64,000 nt of DNA, taken from the NCBI RefSeq assembly GCF_048593165.1, contig NZ_CP184271.1, one strand, 5' to 3'. Shown piece after piece: positions 26,347 to 35,868 of this stretch. The notes beneath the pieces were generated by a model. That model had not been told where the DNA came from. It worked only from the letters and a program-made list of their open reading frames with translations, and did not search any database. Both the position numbers and the translations under genes were made by a program. The stretch is from Pectobacterium sp013449375 (GTDB taxonomy: Bacteria; Pseudomonadota; Gammaproteobacteria; Enterobacterales; Enterobacteriaceae). Every line of letters begins with the position of its first letter. Within the stretch, counting starts at the first letter, position 1.

Positions 26347-27852
26347 CTAGCGGCTACACAGTTTGTAGTACACCTCGTTCCAACGCAGGGCATCTTTGAA
26401 TTCGTGGAGTCGGGTTTCGTTGTCGATCACCAGCAGTTCAATATTCTGCATTTCCGCGTAGAGCCGCATGTGTTCGAGATCCAATGCCTGGCTAAAGACA
26501 GTGTGGTGCGCACCGCCGGCCAGAATCCAGGCTTCAGCCGCGACTTCCAACGATGGTTGCGCTTTCCAGATGGCACGGGCAACCGGCAATTTCGGCAGTG
26601 GGTGAGGTTGTTCGATCGTATCGACCAAATTTACCAGCATTCTGAAACGGTCGCCCATGTCGATCACGCTGGCGTTGAGTGATGGGCCCGCTGGCGTAGA
26701 GAAAATCAAGCGGGCAGGGTCGGCTTTTCCACCAATGCCAAGATATTGGGCATCCAGAATCGGTTTCTGTTCTTTCGCAATGGTGGGGCAGACTTCCAGC
26801 ATGTGGGAGCCAACGACCAGATCGTTACCATTCTGGAAGTTATAGGTGTAATCCTCCATGAAGGACGTTCCGCCTGACAAACCACCTGCCATCACTTTCA
26901 TAATGCGCAGTAGCGCGGCAGTTTTCCAGTCGCCTTCGCCACCGAAACCATAGCCCTGTTGCATCAGACGCTGTACCGCCAGTCCCGGCAACTGCTTCAA
27001 GCCATACAGGTTTTCAAAATCGGTGGTGAATGCGTGATAGCCGCCTTGTTCCAGAAAACGCTTCATCCCGAGTTCAATCTGTGCCGCATCCAGCAGATTC
27101 TGGCGGTTCGCACCGTTGAGCTTCACCGCATCCGTTAACTGATAGCTGGCTTCGTATTCGTCGACCAACGCATTGATATCGCCTTTGGACACCGCATCAA
27201 CCACGGCGGTTAAATCACCCAGTCCCCAGGCGCTGACGGAATAACCGAACTGGATCTGCGCGCCGACTTTATCGCCTTCGGTGACGGCGACTTCACGCAT
27301 GTTGTCACCAAAGCGTGCGACCTTCAGCTGTTTGCTTTCCTGAATGGCAGCAGCAACCCGCATCCATTTCCCGATACGGACATGGGCGTTCTTATCCTGC
27401 CAGTGGCCGACGACTACCTGATGCGCCTGCCGCATCCGAGCGCCGATGAAACCAAATTCGCGTCCGCCGTGTGCGGTCTGGTTCAGGTTCATGAAATCCA
27501 TGTCCATGGTGTCCCACGGCACTTCGGCATTGAACTGGGTGTGGAATTGCAGCAGGGGTTTACTGAGTACGCTCAGGCCGCCAATCCACATTTTGGCTGG
27601 CGAAAAAGTATGTAGCCAGGTCAGCAGGCCAATACAGTTATCTTGATAGTTGGCATCGCGACACAGCGCCAGAATCTCATCCGGTGTTTTCACCAGCGGC
27701 TTCAGCACCAGCTTAACCGGCAGATTAGCCTGTTGATTTAACCCAGCGACGACCTTTTCCGCGTTCTCTTTTACCTGACGCAATGTTTCCGGCCCGTAGA
27801 GGTGCTGGCTACCGATGACGAACCAGACTTCAAGCTGCTTAAAATGATCCAT
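26347..27852 (-). CDS. araA: L-arabinose isomerase
   Basis: Interconverts L-arabinose and L-ribulose. The 501-aa protein (E. coli 500) begins MDHFKQLEVWFVIGSQHLYG. Conserved active-site surroundings are EVPWDTMDMDFMNLNQTAHGGREFGFI, GFGGEGDWKTAALLRIMK (metal-ligand Glu), FMEDYTYNF (second Glu) and GGAHHTVFS (metal-ligand His). It is 36 bases downstream of araB and co-transcribed. Unlike E. coli, no araD follows: the next gene is cnu. Confidence 0.98.
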   Translation of the reverse strand: MDHFKQLEVWFVIGSQHLYGPETLRQVKENAEKVVAGLNQQANLPVKLVLKPLVKTPDEILALCRDANYQDNCIGLLTWLHTFSPAKMWIGGLSVLSKPLLQFHTQFNAEVPWDTMDMDFMNLNQTAHGGREFGFIGARMRQAHQVVVGHWQDKNAHVRIGKWMRVAAAIQESKQLKVARFGDNMREVAVTEGDKVGAQIQFGYSVSAWGLGDLTAVVDAVSKGDINALVDEYEASYQLTDAVKLNGANRQNLLDAAQIELGMKRFLEQGGYHAFTTDFENLYGLKQLPGLAVQRLMQQGYGFGGEGDWKTAALLRIMKVMAGGLSGGTSFMEDYTYNFQNGNDLVVGSHMLEVCPTIAKEQKPILDAQYLGIGGKADPARLIFSTPAGPSLNASVIDMGDRFRMLVNLVDTIEQPHPLPKLPVARAIWKAQPSLEVAAEAWILAGGAHHTVFSQALDLEHMRLYAEMQNIELLVIDNETRLHEFKDALRWNEVYYKLCSR

Positions 27853-27888
27853 GATGACTCCTGTAACGTGATCCCAGAGGGATAAAAA

Positions 27889-29574
27889 TTAGTTTTTCGC
27901 CGTAGACGTTGGGCTATAGGCAGGTTCCGCGAGGCGGCACCACTGCTGATAGCGTTCATAAAGCTGTTGATAACGGGCAACGCGTTGGCTGTCAGGCATT
28001 AAGGTGCGTTCTATGCCGCTGGCCATATGCTGCTGTGCCGTTGGGATATCGTCGTGAACGCCAGCGGCGACGGCGGCAAAGATCGCCGCGCCGAGCGCAC
28101 AGCACTGATCGGAGGCAACGATCTGCAAAGGGCGATTCATCACATCAGTGCATACCTGCATGATGACGGGGGATTTCCGCGCGATGCCGCCCAGTGCTAG
28201 CACGTTCTCGACGGGGACTCCCTGATTTTCAAAGCATTCCATAATCGCGCGCGCGCCAAAGGCCGTGGCAGCAATGAAACCGCCGAACAGCGTAGGGGCA
28301 TCGGTGCCCAGATTGAGATCGGTGATCACGCCTTTGAGCCGCTGATTGGCGAACGGCGTTCTGCGGCCGTTAAACCAGTCCAGCACGACAGGCAGGTGAT
28401 CCAGCGTCGGGTTCTCCGCCCAGCTGTGCGTGAGTCGCTCCAGCAGTTTGCTTTCCATCGCCTGTAATGACGTTTTGAGTTCAGGATGATCTTTCGCCGC
28501 TTCCTGTAATGACCAGCCCAGCAGCCGCCCAAACCAGGCGTACATATCACCGAAGGCGGACTGTCCGGCTTCGAGGCCGATATAGCCAGGAACCACGCTA
28601 CCGTCGACCTGCCCGCAAATACCGGCAATGGTGCGATCGGCAATGCGTGCGTCGTCGGCGATCAGAATGTCGCAGGTGGACGTGCCAATCACTTTGACCA
28701 GCGTATAAGGCTGTGCGCCTGCGCCGACGGTGCCGACGTGGCAGTCAAATGCGCCGCCCGCCAGGATGACTGTCTCAGGAATACCGAGCCGCTGCGCCCA
28801 TTCGGCGGTAATCGTGCCGACCGGCTGCTCGGCAGTCCAGGTATCGGTAAACAGCGGGTACTGCAATGTCTCTGTCAGGCAGGGATCGAGCGCATGCAGA
28901 AAGTCTTTCGGCGGCAGTCCGCCCCAGCTTGGGTGCCAAAGTGATTTATGCCCGGCGCTGCATCGACCACGGCGGATAGTGGCAGGTGCCTGCGTACCGG
29001 AAAGCAGGGCGGGCACCCAGTCGCACAGTTCTATCCAGGAGACGGCCGCCTGCCGCACCGCCGCATCTTCACGCGAGACATGCAGGATTTTGGCCCAGAA
29101 CCATTCGGACGAGTAAACGCCACCGATATAACGGGTGTAATCCGGAAACTGGCCGCTTCTGCACAGTGTATTAATCGCTTCGGCTTCTTCTATTGCCGTG
29201 TGGTCTTTCCACAGCACAAACATGGCATTGGGGTTGTCGGCAAATTCGGGGCGTAGGGCGAGGATCTGACCGTGTTCATCAATCGGTGCGGGGGTAGATC
29301 CGGTCGAATCCACGCCGATGCCGATGATGTGTTGGCGCTGTTCGTTCGTCAGGCGGGAAACCACCACCTTAATTGCCTGTTCCAGCGATTCAATATAGTC
29401 CAGCGGATGGTGTCGGAACTGGTTGTTGGCAGGCTGACAATATTTCCCCTCGCGCCAGCGGGGGTAGTAGACCACTTCTGTTTCCAGCTCTTGCCCGCTT
29501 TGGCAGTCAACGGCTAAGGCGCGTACCGAATCACTACCGAAGTCGAGGCCAATTGTAATAGCGCCCGCGCTCAT
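27889..29574 (-). CDS. araB: L-ribulokinase
   Basis: FGGY-family carbohydrate kinase (561 aa) phosphorylating L-ribulose. The N-terminal nucleotide motif is TIGLDFGSDSVRALAVD, with GVDSTGSTPAPI and GGAFDCHVGTVGAG further in and the C-terminal ATP-binding ALGGIARKSPVIMQV and CCALGAAIFAAV. AATGAGGAG precedes the ATG. It heads the araBA unit, divergent from araF across a 370-base control region. Confidence 0.97.
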   Translation of the reverse strand: MSAGAITIGLDFGSDSVRALAVDCQSGQELETEVVYYPRWREGKYCQPANNQFRHHPLDYIESLEQAIKVVVSRLTNEQRQHIIGIGVDSTGSTPAPIDEHGQILALRPEFADNPNAMFVLWKDHTAIEEAEAINTLCRSGQFPDYTRYIGGVYSSEWFWAKILHVSREDAAVRQAAVSWIELCDWVPALLSGTQAPATIRRGRCSAGHKSLWHPSWGGLPPKDFLHALDPCLTETLQYPLFTDTWTAEQPVGTITAEWAQRLGIPETVILAGGAFDCHVGTVGAGAQPYTLVKVIGTSTCDILIADDARIADRTIAGICGQVDGSVVPGYIGLEAGQSAFGDMYAWFGRLLGWSLQEAAKDHPELKTSLQAMESKLLERLTHSWAENPTLDHLPVVLDWFNGRRTPFANQRLKGVITDLNLGTDAPTLFGGFIAATAFGARAIMECFENQGVPVENVLALGGIARKSPVIMQVCTDVMNRPLQIVASDQCCALGAAIFAAVAAGVHDDIPTAQQHMASGIERTLMPDSQRVARYQQLYERYQQWCRLAEPAYSPTSTAKN

Positions 29575-29944
29575 GTTTTGCTCCTCATTAATCCCAGAAC
29601 GTGGTGTTTACGATGGCAGGGATAAAGAGAGGCGGTGAGGAGTGGTTAGCTGGAAGTATGTATTTTTCTGTCGCCATCAGCCATTTTGTGAAGCCCGTCA
29701 AAGGTTAATAATTGGTTAAAATTGCTAAATGTATGCACAAACCTGTCATTGTTCTGGGATGTGATAAAGCTCTATATTCGGACCGAAGATAACGACTAAA
29801 ACATAAAGCGTCTGAATGCTACTGAGTAAAGGATTGCGCTAAGTCTGTGTTTTTCCTTTATCCAGACCGGAAAACCCTTACCCACAACGTGAACGAGTAT
29901 CGGCGTTGCTGGCGAATGAAAAGATAATTACACCGGAGAACATC
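29575..29944. promoter_or_regulatory. araB/araF divergent control region with CRP-like site
   Basis: A 370-base gap between divergent araBA and araFGH. At 29687-29702, TGTGA-AGCCCG-TCAAA matches the CRP consensus TGTGA-N6-TCACA in nine of ten positions. A weaker match, TGTGA-TAAAGC-TCTAT, is at 29760-29775. AraC half-sites should be present, but I could not place them reliably by eye. The region presumably couples catabolite control to arabinose induction for both operons. Confidence 0.65.
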
Positions 29945-30928
29945 ATGCATAAATTCACTAAGGCGCTGGCAGCAATCGGGTTGGCTGCGGTTATGTCACA
30001 ATCAGCTATGGCAGAGAACGTAAAGCTGGGATTTCTGGTTAAACAACCGGAAGAACCTTGGTTCCAGACCGAATGGAAATTCGCTGATAAAGCAGGAAAA
30101 GATCTCGGTTTTGACGTGATAAAAATTGCGGTTCCCGATGGGGAAAAGACCCTGAACGCGATTGACAGCCTAGCGGCTAGCGGAGCAAAAGGTTTCGTTA
30201 TCTGTACGCCCGATCCGAAATTAGGGCCTGCCATTATGGCGAAAGCGCGCAGCTACGATCTGAAAGTGATTGCGGTTGATGATCAATTCGTGAATGCCAA
30301 AGGCCAGCCGATGGACACGGTACCGCTGGTGATGATGGCTGCCACCAAGATTGGTGAGCGCCAGGGGCAGGAACTGTATAAAGAAATGAACAAACGCGGC
30401 TGGAAAGTGGACGAAACGGCCGTGATGGCGATTACCGCGAACGAGTTGGACACCGCGCGTCGCCGTACCTCGGGTTCTATGGATGCGCTGAAGGCCGCTG
30501 GCTTCCCAGAAAAACAGATCTATCAGGTGCCGACCAAATCTAACGATATCCCCGGCGCGTTTGATGCCGCTAACTCTATGTTGGTTCAGCACCCCGGTGT
30601 GAAAAACTGGCTGATTATTGGCATGAACGACAATACTGTGCTGGGCGGCGTGCGGGCGACGGAAGGTCAGGGCTTTAAAGCCGAAAACGTGATTGGTATC
30701 GGTATCAACGGCGTGGATGCGGTCAGCGAGCTGTCCAAAGGTCAGGCGACAGGCTTCTTTGGTTCACTGCTGCCAAGCCCGGATATTCACGGTTACAAGA
30801 GTATCCAGATGCTGAATGACTGGGTCACCAAAGGCGTAGAGCCGGAGAAATTCACCGAAGTGACCGATGTGGTGCTGATCACGCGTGACAACTTTAAGGT
30901 CGAACTGGAGAAAAAGGGCCTGATGTAA
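29945..30928 (+). CDS. araF: L-arabinose-binding periplasmic protein
   Basis: Substrate-binding protein of the arabinose ABC importer. The 327-aa precursor has a classical signal peptide (MHKFTKALAAIGLAAVMSQS, cleavage after AMA near residue 23) and mature start ENVKLGFLVKQPEEPWFQTEW. Family features include ICTPDPKLGPAIM, AVDDQFVNAKG, ANELDTARRRTSGS and GMNDNTVLGGVRA. The ATG at 29945 was chosen because it begins the signal sequence. araG follows after 111 bases containing a stable stem. Confidence 0.97.
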   Translation: MHKFTKALAAIGLAAVMSQSAMAENVKLGFLVKQPEEPWFQTEWKFADKAGKDLGFDVIKIAVPDGEKTLNAIDSLAASGAKGFVICTPDPKLGPAIMAKARSYDLKVIAVDDQFVNAKGQPMDTVPLVMMAATKIGERQGQELYKEMNKRGWKVDETAVMAITANELDTARRRTSGSMDALKAAGFPEKQIYQVPTKSNDIPGAFDAANSMLVQHPGVKNWLIIGMNDNTVLGGVRATEGQGFKAENVIGIGINGVDAVSELSKGQATGFFGSLLPSPDIHGYKSIQMLNDWVTKGVEPEKFTEVTDVVLITRDNFKVELEKKGLM

Positions 30929-30950
30929 TCACGCCTGATTTCGTCAAGAC

Positions 30951-31008
30951 GCGGATAACGCCGATCGGCATGACGCTAGTCGACGTTATCTTGATCGACG
31001 TTATCCGC
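30951..31008 (+). repeat. Stem-loop between araF and araG
   Basis: GCGGATAACG (30951-30960) pairs perfectly with CGTTATCCGC (30999-31008). The loop holds a small CCGATCGG palindrome and a second copy of the TCGACGTTATC unit, so that element occurs twice in tandem. No T-tract follows. Such structures between a binding-protein gene and its ABC genes often protect the upstream mRNA and lower downstream expression. Confidence 0.8.
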
Positions 31009-31039
31009 GCGCTACCTGCATCGTTATGAGGAAACAGAC

Positions 31040-32563
31040 ATGACAGCACAGTCACCCTATTTGTCGTTTCATGGAATTGGCAAAGAATTCCCAGGTGTTA
31101 AGGCGCTTTCGGATATCAGTTTTGCCTGCCATGCCGGCCAGATCCATGCATTGATGGGGGAAAACGGAGCGGGCAAATCGACGCTGTTAAAGATCCTGAG
31201 CGGCAACTATTCTCCGTCAGCGGGTGAAATCCATATTCAGGGTAAACCGGTGCAGTTTACTCACACGATGGACGCCCTGAATGCGGGTGTTGCCATCATT
31301 TATCAGGAACTGCACTTGGTGCCGGAAATGACAGTTGCCGAGAATATCTATCTGGGACAACTGCCGCATAAATACGGCATGGTGAACTACTCGCTGCTGC
31401 GCTATGAAGCCAAGCTCCAGCTACAGCATCTGGGATTGGATATCGATCCTGATACCCCGCTGAAATACCTGTCTATCGGGCAATGGCAGATGGTGGAAAT
31501 CGCCAAGGCGCTAGCCCGAAACGCCAAAATTATTGCTTTTGATGAACCGACTAGTTCGCTGTCTGCTCGTGAGATCGAGCAGCTTTTCCGTGTGATTAAA
31601 GAATTACGCAGCGAAGGCCGGGTCATTTTGTATGTTTCGCACCGGATGGAAGAAATTTTTGCACTGAGCGATGCCATTACCGTGTTTAAAGATGGCCGCT
31701 ATGTGCGTACGTTTGACGATATGCAGCAGGTGAACCATGAGTCACTGGTACAGGCGATGGTAGGACGTAACTTGGGGGATATCTATGGTTATGCGCCGCG
31801 TCCGCACGGCGAAGCGCGTTTGACGCTGAAAGACGTCAAAGCACCTGGCGTGAGATCCACGGTTTCCCTGAACGTGAAGCAGGGGGAAATTGTCGGGCTA
31901 TTTGGTCTGGTAGGTGCGGGCCGCAGCGAACTGATGAAAGGGCTGTTTGGCGCGACCAAAATCACCAGCGGTCAGGTGTTGCTGGATGGCAAACCGCTGG
32001 TGGTGAATTCTCCCATCGATGCGATTCGTCAGGGCGTGATGCTTTGCCCAGAAGATCGCAAAGCGGACGGCATCATTCCGGTGCACTCGGTGCGCGACAA
32101 CATCAATATCAGCGCAAGGCGTAAGAGCCTGAAAGCCGGTTTTATTATTAATAATCAGTGGGAAGCGGATAACGCCTCGAAGCGCATTGCGGCGTTGAAC
32201 ATCAAAACGCCGTCCGATGAACAACTGATTATGAATCTTTCCGGGGGAAACCAGCAGAAAGCCATTCTTGGCCGCTGGCTGTCCGAAGAGATGAAGGTCA
32301 TTTTGCTCGATGAACCTACGCGCGGCATCGACGTCGGCGCGAAGCACGAAATTTATCATGTCATCTATGAACTGGCGAATCAGGGGATCGCGGTGCTGTT
32401 TGCCTCCAGCGATTTACCAGAAGTGCTTGGGCTGGCCGACCGGATTATCGTCATGCGCGAAGGTGCCGTCTCCGGCGAATTGCTGCACGCCGATGCCACA
32501 GAGCAGCAGGTGCTCAGTCTGGCGATGTTACGAACCCCCGATATCGAATCTGCGGTTGCCTGA
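31040..32563 (+). CDS. araG: L-arabinose ABC transporter ATP-binding protein
   Basis: Duplicated sugar-type ATPase of 507 aa. The first domain has Walker A GENGAGKST (residues 40-48), a signature region around YLSIGQWQMVEIAKALA, and Walker B IIAFDEPTSSLS. The second has a degenerate P-loop GLVGAGRSE, signature LSGGNQQKAILGRWL and Walker B VILLDEPTRGIDVG. This two-domain layout is typical of the AraG/MglA/RbsA class. It lies between araF and araH; the stop is 18 bases before the araH start. Confidence 0.97.
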   Translation: MTAQSPYLSFHGIGKEFPGVKALSDISFACHAGQIHALMGENGAGKSTLLKILSGNYSPSAGEIHIQGKPVQFTHTMDALNAGVAIIYQELHLVPEMTVAENIYLGQLPHKYGMVNYSLLRYEAKLQLQHLGLDIDPDTPLKYLSIGQWQMVEIAKALARNAKIIAFDEPTSSLSAREIEQLFRVIKELRSEGRVILYVSHRMEEIFALSDAITVFKDGRYVRTFDDMQQVNHESLVQAMVGRNLGDIYGYAPRPHGEARLTLKDVKAPGVRSTVSLNVKQGEIVGLFGLVGAGRSELMKGLFGATKITSGQVLLDGKPLVVNSPIDAIRQGVMLCPEDRKADGIIPVHSVRDNINISARRKSLKAGFIINNQWEADNASKRIAALNIKTPSDEQLIMNLSGGNQQKAILGRWLSEEMKVILLDEPTRGIDVGAKHEIYHVIYELANQGIAVLFASSDLPEVLGLADRIIVMREGAVSGELLHADATEQQVLSLAMLRTPDIESAVA

Positions 32564-32581
32564 CCGCGAAGGAGCAAAATA

Positions 32582-33568
32582 ATGTCAACGGTTACGTCTG
32601 CAACCTCAGAAAAGAAGAAAAGCGGTATGGGATTGTCCCGCATTTGGGATAACTACGGCATGCTGGTGGTGTTTGCCGTGCTGTTTCTTGGCTGTGCGAT
32701 TTTTGTCCCGAATTTCGCGACGTTTATCAATATGAAAGGGCTGGGGTTAGCGATCTCGATGTCCGGTATGGTGGCCTGCGGGATGCTGTTCTGTCTGGCT
32801 TCTGGTGATTTCGACCTGTCGGTGGCCTCCATCATCGCCTGTGCAGGGGTAGCCACGGCGGTAGTGATCAATATCAGTGAAAGTCTGTGGATCGGTGTCA
32901 GTGCTGGGCTGTTGCTGGGCGTGGCGTTCGGTTTGCTCAACGGTTTTGTTATTGCCCGTTTGAAGATTAACGCGTTGATCACCACGCTGGCGACCATGCA
33001 GATTGCGCGCGGCCTGGCGTACATCATTTCCGACGGTAAAGCGGTAGGGATTGAAGATGAGCGTTTCTTCGCGCTGGGCTATGCCAACTGGTTGGGCTTG
33101 CCTGCGCCAATCTGGATCACCATTGGTTGCATGATTGTGTTTGGCCTGCTGCTAAACAAGACCACCTTTGGCCGTAATACTTTGGCGATTGGGGGCAATG
33201 AAGAAGCGGCGCGTCTGGCCGGGGTGCCGGTGGTGCGTACCAAGATTATCATTTTCGCTTTGTCCGGTTTAGTTTCCGCCGCCGCGGGGATCATTCTGGC
33301 TTCGCGTATGACCAGCGGCCAGCCGATGACCTCCATTGGGTATGAGCTGATCGTGATTTCTGCCTGTGTGCTGGGCGGTGTGTCGCTGAAAGGCGGGATC
33401 GGTAAAATTTCTTACGTGGTGGCCGGCGTGCTGATTTTGGGGACGGTGGAGAACGCAATGAACCTGCTGAATATCTCTCCGTTTGCCCAGTATGTGGTGC
33501 GCGGTCTGATTCTGCTGGCGGCGGTTATCTTTGACCGCTACAAACAATTGGCGAAGAAAACGGTGTAA
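32582..33568 (+). CDS. araH: L-arabinose ABC transporter permease
   Basis: BPD_transp_2-type permease, 328 aa, with about eight to ten hydrophobic helices starting near residue 20. The family segment GNEEAARLAGVPVVRTKIIIFALSGL (EAA-like loop contacting the ATPase) lies near residue 205, and MACGMLF-type and GGVSLKGGIG motifs are present. GAAGGAGC precedes the ATG. It completes the araFGH importer; araC follows 64 bases later. Confidence 0.97.
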   Translation: MSTVTSATSEKKKSGMGLSRIWDNYGMLVVFAVLFLGCAIFVPNFATFINMKGLGLAISMSGMVACGMLFCLASGDFDLSVASIIACAGVATAVVINISESLWIGVSAGLLLGVAFGLLNGFVIARLKINALITTLATMQIARGLAYIISDGKAVGIEDERFFALGYANWLGLPAPIWITIGCMIVFGLLLNKTTFGRNTLAIGGNEEAARLAGVPVVRTKIIIFALSGLVSAAAGIILASRMTSGQPMTSIGYELIVISACVLGGVSLKGGIGKISYVVAGVLILGTVENAMNLLNISPFAQYVVRGLILLAAVIFDRYKQLAKKTV

Positions 33569-33632
33569 ATGCTTGTGCGGCAGGAGAGTAAGCCTGCCGC
33601 TTTCTTTCTTATTAGCGTGTACCGGAGGCTCG

Positions 33633-34565
33633 ATGTATCACCGTATGGCGCATGACTCTCAGCCTAATCCGCTGCTGCCGGGATATTCGTTCAACGCTTA
33701 CCTCGTGGCAGGCCTGACGCCGATTCTGGCAGATGGGCCGCTCGACTTCTTTATCGATCGCCCTGATGGTATGAAGGGCTACATCATTAATCTCACCATG
33801 AAAGGACAAGGACAGGTCTTTGATGGCGATGAGACTTTTTTTTGTAATCCCGGCGATTTGCTCTTGTTCCCACCGAAATCGAAGCATTTTTATGGTCGCT
33901 CACCGAGCAGCGACTGCTGGTATCACCGTTGGGTCTATTTTCGCCCGCGCGCCTACTGGGCCGACTGGCTGGAATGGCATACCCAAAGCAGCGGCATTGG
34001 CCGCATGAGTCTGCCGAATAATCAACTACTACTGGAGTTCGACAGGCTATTCGCCAACATTGAGCAGACGCAACGGTCTGGGCGGCGTTTTTCAGAAGAG
34101 TTGGGCATGAATCTGCTGGAGCGTCTGTTGCTCAGAGCGATGGAAGAAGATCCGCAGAGTCCGCAGAAGATCATGGATCCGCGCGTAATAGAAGCCTGCC
34201 AGTTTATTACCAGCAATCTGGCTGGTGAACTGCGTATTGACGAAGTCGCGCGCCACGTTTGCCTGTCGCCGTCGCGGCTGGCGCATCTGTTCCGTGAACA
34301 GGTGGGCATTAATATTTTGCGCTGGCGTGAAGACCAGCGCGTCATCCGCGCCAAGCTGTTATTGCAGACCACGCAGGAATCCATCGCCAATATCGGTCGC
34401 GTGGTGGGGTATGACGATCAGCTGTATTTCTCACGAGTGTTCCGTAAGCGGGTCGGCGTCAGCCCCAGCGATTTCCGCCGCCGCAGCAGTGAAATCAACT
34501 ATCCGGCAGCCAAAACGCTGCCCGTGGCGTGGGGAGAGCGGATGCCAAATGCCATGAGCGGCTAA
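33633..34565 (+). CDS. araC: Arabinose operon regulator AraC
   Basis: A 310-aa AraC: an N-terminal cupin dimerisation and arabinose-binding domain (about residues 20-170; FNAYLVAGLTPI, GDLLLFPPKSKHFYGR, WYHRWVYFRP) and C-terminal double helix-turn-helix (about 195-295; IDEVARHVCLSPSRLAHLFREQVG and IANIGRVVGYDDQLYFSRVFRKRVGVSPSDFR). It is slightly longer than E. coli AraC (292). GGAGG lies before the ATG at 33633; the frame extends back into araH without similarity. The location downstream of araH rather than divergent from araB differs from E. coli. Confidence 0.96.
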   Translation: MYHRMAHDSQPNPLLPGYSFNAYLVAGLTPILADGPLDFFIDRPDGMKGYIINLTMKGQGQVFDGDETFFCNPGDLLLFPPKSKHFYGRSPSSDCWYHRWVYFRPRAYWADWLEWHTQSSGIGRMSLPNNQLLLEFDRLFANIEQTQRSGRRFSEELGMNLLERLLLRAMEEDPQSPQKIMDPRVIEACQFITSNLAGELRIDEVARHVCLSPSRLAHLFREQVGINILRWREDQRVIRAKLLLQTTQESIANIGRVVGYDDQLYFSRVFRKRVGVSPSDFRRRSSEINYPAAKTLPVAWGERMPNAMSG

Positions 34566-34669
34566 CGAATCAGATTCCCCTGGCTGTTATCCCTCTCTGC
34601 AATCTGGCGGATGACGGGTATATACTGAGTGAGAAATCACAAAGTCAAACTACGCTAAGGGGAATCGTC

Positions 34670-35716
34670 ATGAGTGAGACCGTTCGTGTTGGGCTATTGG
34701 GCTATGGCTATGCCAGTAAGACATTCCACGCGCCATTGATTGCAGGTACGACGGGTATGGAGCTGGTGGCCGTGTCCAGCAGCAGTGCTGAAAAAGTGCA
34801 TGCAGATTGGGCAAATCTGCGAGTAGAGAAAGACCCTCAGGCGTTATTTAACGATCCCGATATTGACCTCATTGTTATTCCTACCCCCAATGACACGCAC
34901 TTCCCGCTGGCAAAACAGGCGCTGGAAGCGGGCAAGCATGTCGTTGTCGATAAACCGTTTACGGTGACGTTGTCACAAGCGTACGACTTGGGCGCTATAG
35001 CCGACCGTGTCGGAAAAATGCTTTCTGTTTTCCATAACCGCCGTTGGGACAGCGATTTTCTGACGCTGAAGCAGCTATTGTCAGCGGGAACGTTAGGGAA
35101 TGTGGTGTATATGGAATCGCATTTCGATCGCTTCCGCCCTGAAGTGCGTCAGCGCTGGCGTGAAGACGGCAGCGAAGGCAGCGGGATTTGGTACGATCTG
35201 GGGCCGCACTTGCTGGATCAGGCATTAGAACTGTTTGGTTTGCCGGTCGCGATTCAAGTGGACATGGCGCAACTGAGGCCGGGAAGTAAGGCGACGGATT
35301 ATTTCCATGCGACGCTGATTTACCCGCAGCGTCGGGTTGTTCTGCACGCCAGTATGCTGGTGGCGGCGGCTTCTGCGCGCTATACCGTACACGGCACGCG
35401 CGGCAGTTTCGTCAAGTACGGGCTCGACCCGCAGGAAGATCGTTTGAAGGCGGGCGAACGTCCACCGCTGACCGACTGGGGACAGGATAAGCGTGATGGC
35501 GTGCTGACATTGTCTCGCGATGGCATAACGGCGGAGCAAACGGTCGCCACGATTTCGGGCAACTACCCAGCTTACTATGCGGCGGTGCGTGATGCGCTGC
35601 TCGGTAAGGGGGAAAACCCCGTCAGCGTGCATCAGGCGATTCAGGTGATGGAGCTGATCGAGCTGGGGCTGCTTTCTCATGAGCAGAAAAAAGCCGTCAC
35701 GGTGAAAAATAGCTAG
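34670..35716 (+). CDS. ydgJ: YdgJ, Gfo/Idh/MocA-family oxidoreductase
   Basis: NAD(P)-dependent sugar or cyclitol dehydrogenase-like protein of 348 aa, close to E. coli YdgJ throughout. The Rossmann fold is at the N-terminus (VGLLGYGYASKTFHAPLI), followed by DLIVIPTPNDTHFPLAKQAL and the catalytic EAGKHVVVDKPFTVT lysine motif; the C-terminal substrate domain includes WYDLGPHLLDQAL. The substrate is unknown. AAGGGGAA precedes the ATG at 34670. In E. coli ydgJ is close to cnu; here the arabinose island separates them. Confidence 0.94.
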   Translation: MSETVRVGLLGYGYASKTFHAPLIAGTTGMELVAVSSSSAEKVHADWANLRVEKDPQALFNDPDIDLIVIPTPNDTHFPLAKQALEAGKHVVVDKPFTVTLSQAYDLGAIADRVGKMLSVFHNRRWDSDFLTLKQLLSAGTLGNVVYMESHFDRFRPEVRQRWREDGSEGSGIWYDLGPHLLDQALELFGLPVAIQVDMAQLRPGSKATDYFHATLIYPQRRVVLHASMLVAAASARYTVHGTRGSFVKYGLDPQEDRLKAGERPPLTDWGQDKRDGVLTLSRDGITAEQTVATISGNYPAYYAAVRDALLGKGENPVSVHQAIQVMELIELGLLSHEQKKAVTVKNS

Positions 35717-35794
35717 ATTTACCGCGCTTTATTCCAGATAGTTAACGGTTTGTTTAAACAGGCGATCTTAGGATCACCGTAGACTGCTGTTTTT

Positions 35795-35822
35795 GGGCGA
35801 TCGTCGGGTCGCCCGTCTTGTT
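35795..35822 (+). terminator. ydgJ terminator (weak)
   Basis: A GGGCGA / TCGCCC stem with an eight-base loop is followed by GTCTTGTT; the T-tract is imperfect. Confidence 0.55.
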
Positions 35823-35868
35823 AGGGTATAAATTAGAGCGATAACAGGCTAGGGGAAAGGTGTCAGGC

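Noticed and set aside
29641..29760. AraC half-sites in the araB/araF gap
   Set aside because: TAGC- and TTGC-containing stretches were seen, but none fits the TAGC-N7-TCCATA pattern well enough to report.
31898..32359. 153-codon minus-strand frame within araG
   Set aside because: Shadow of the second ATPase domain of AraG.
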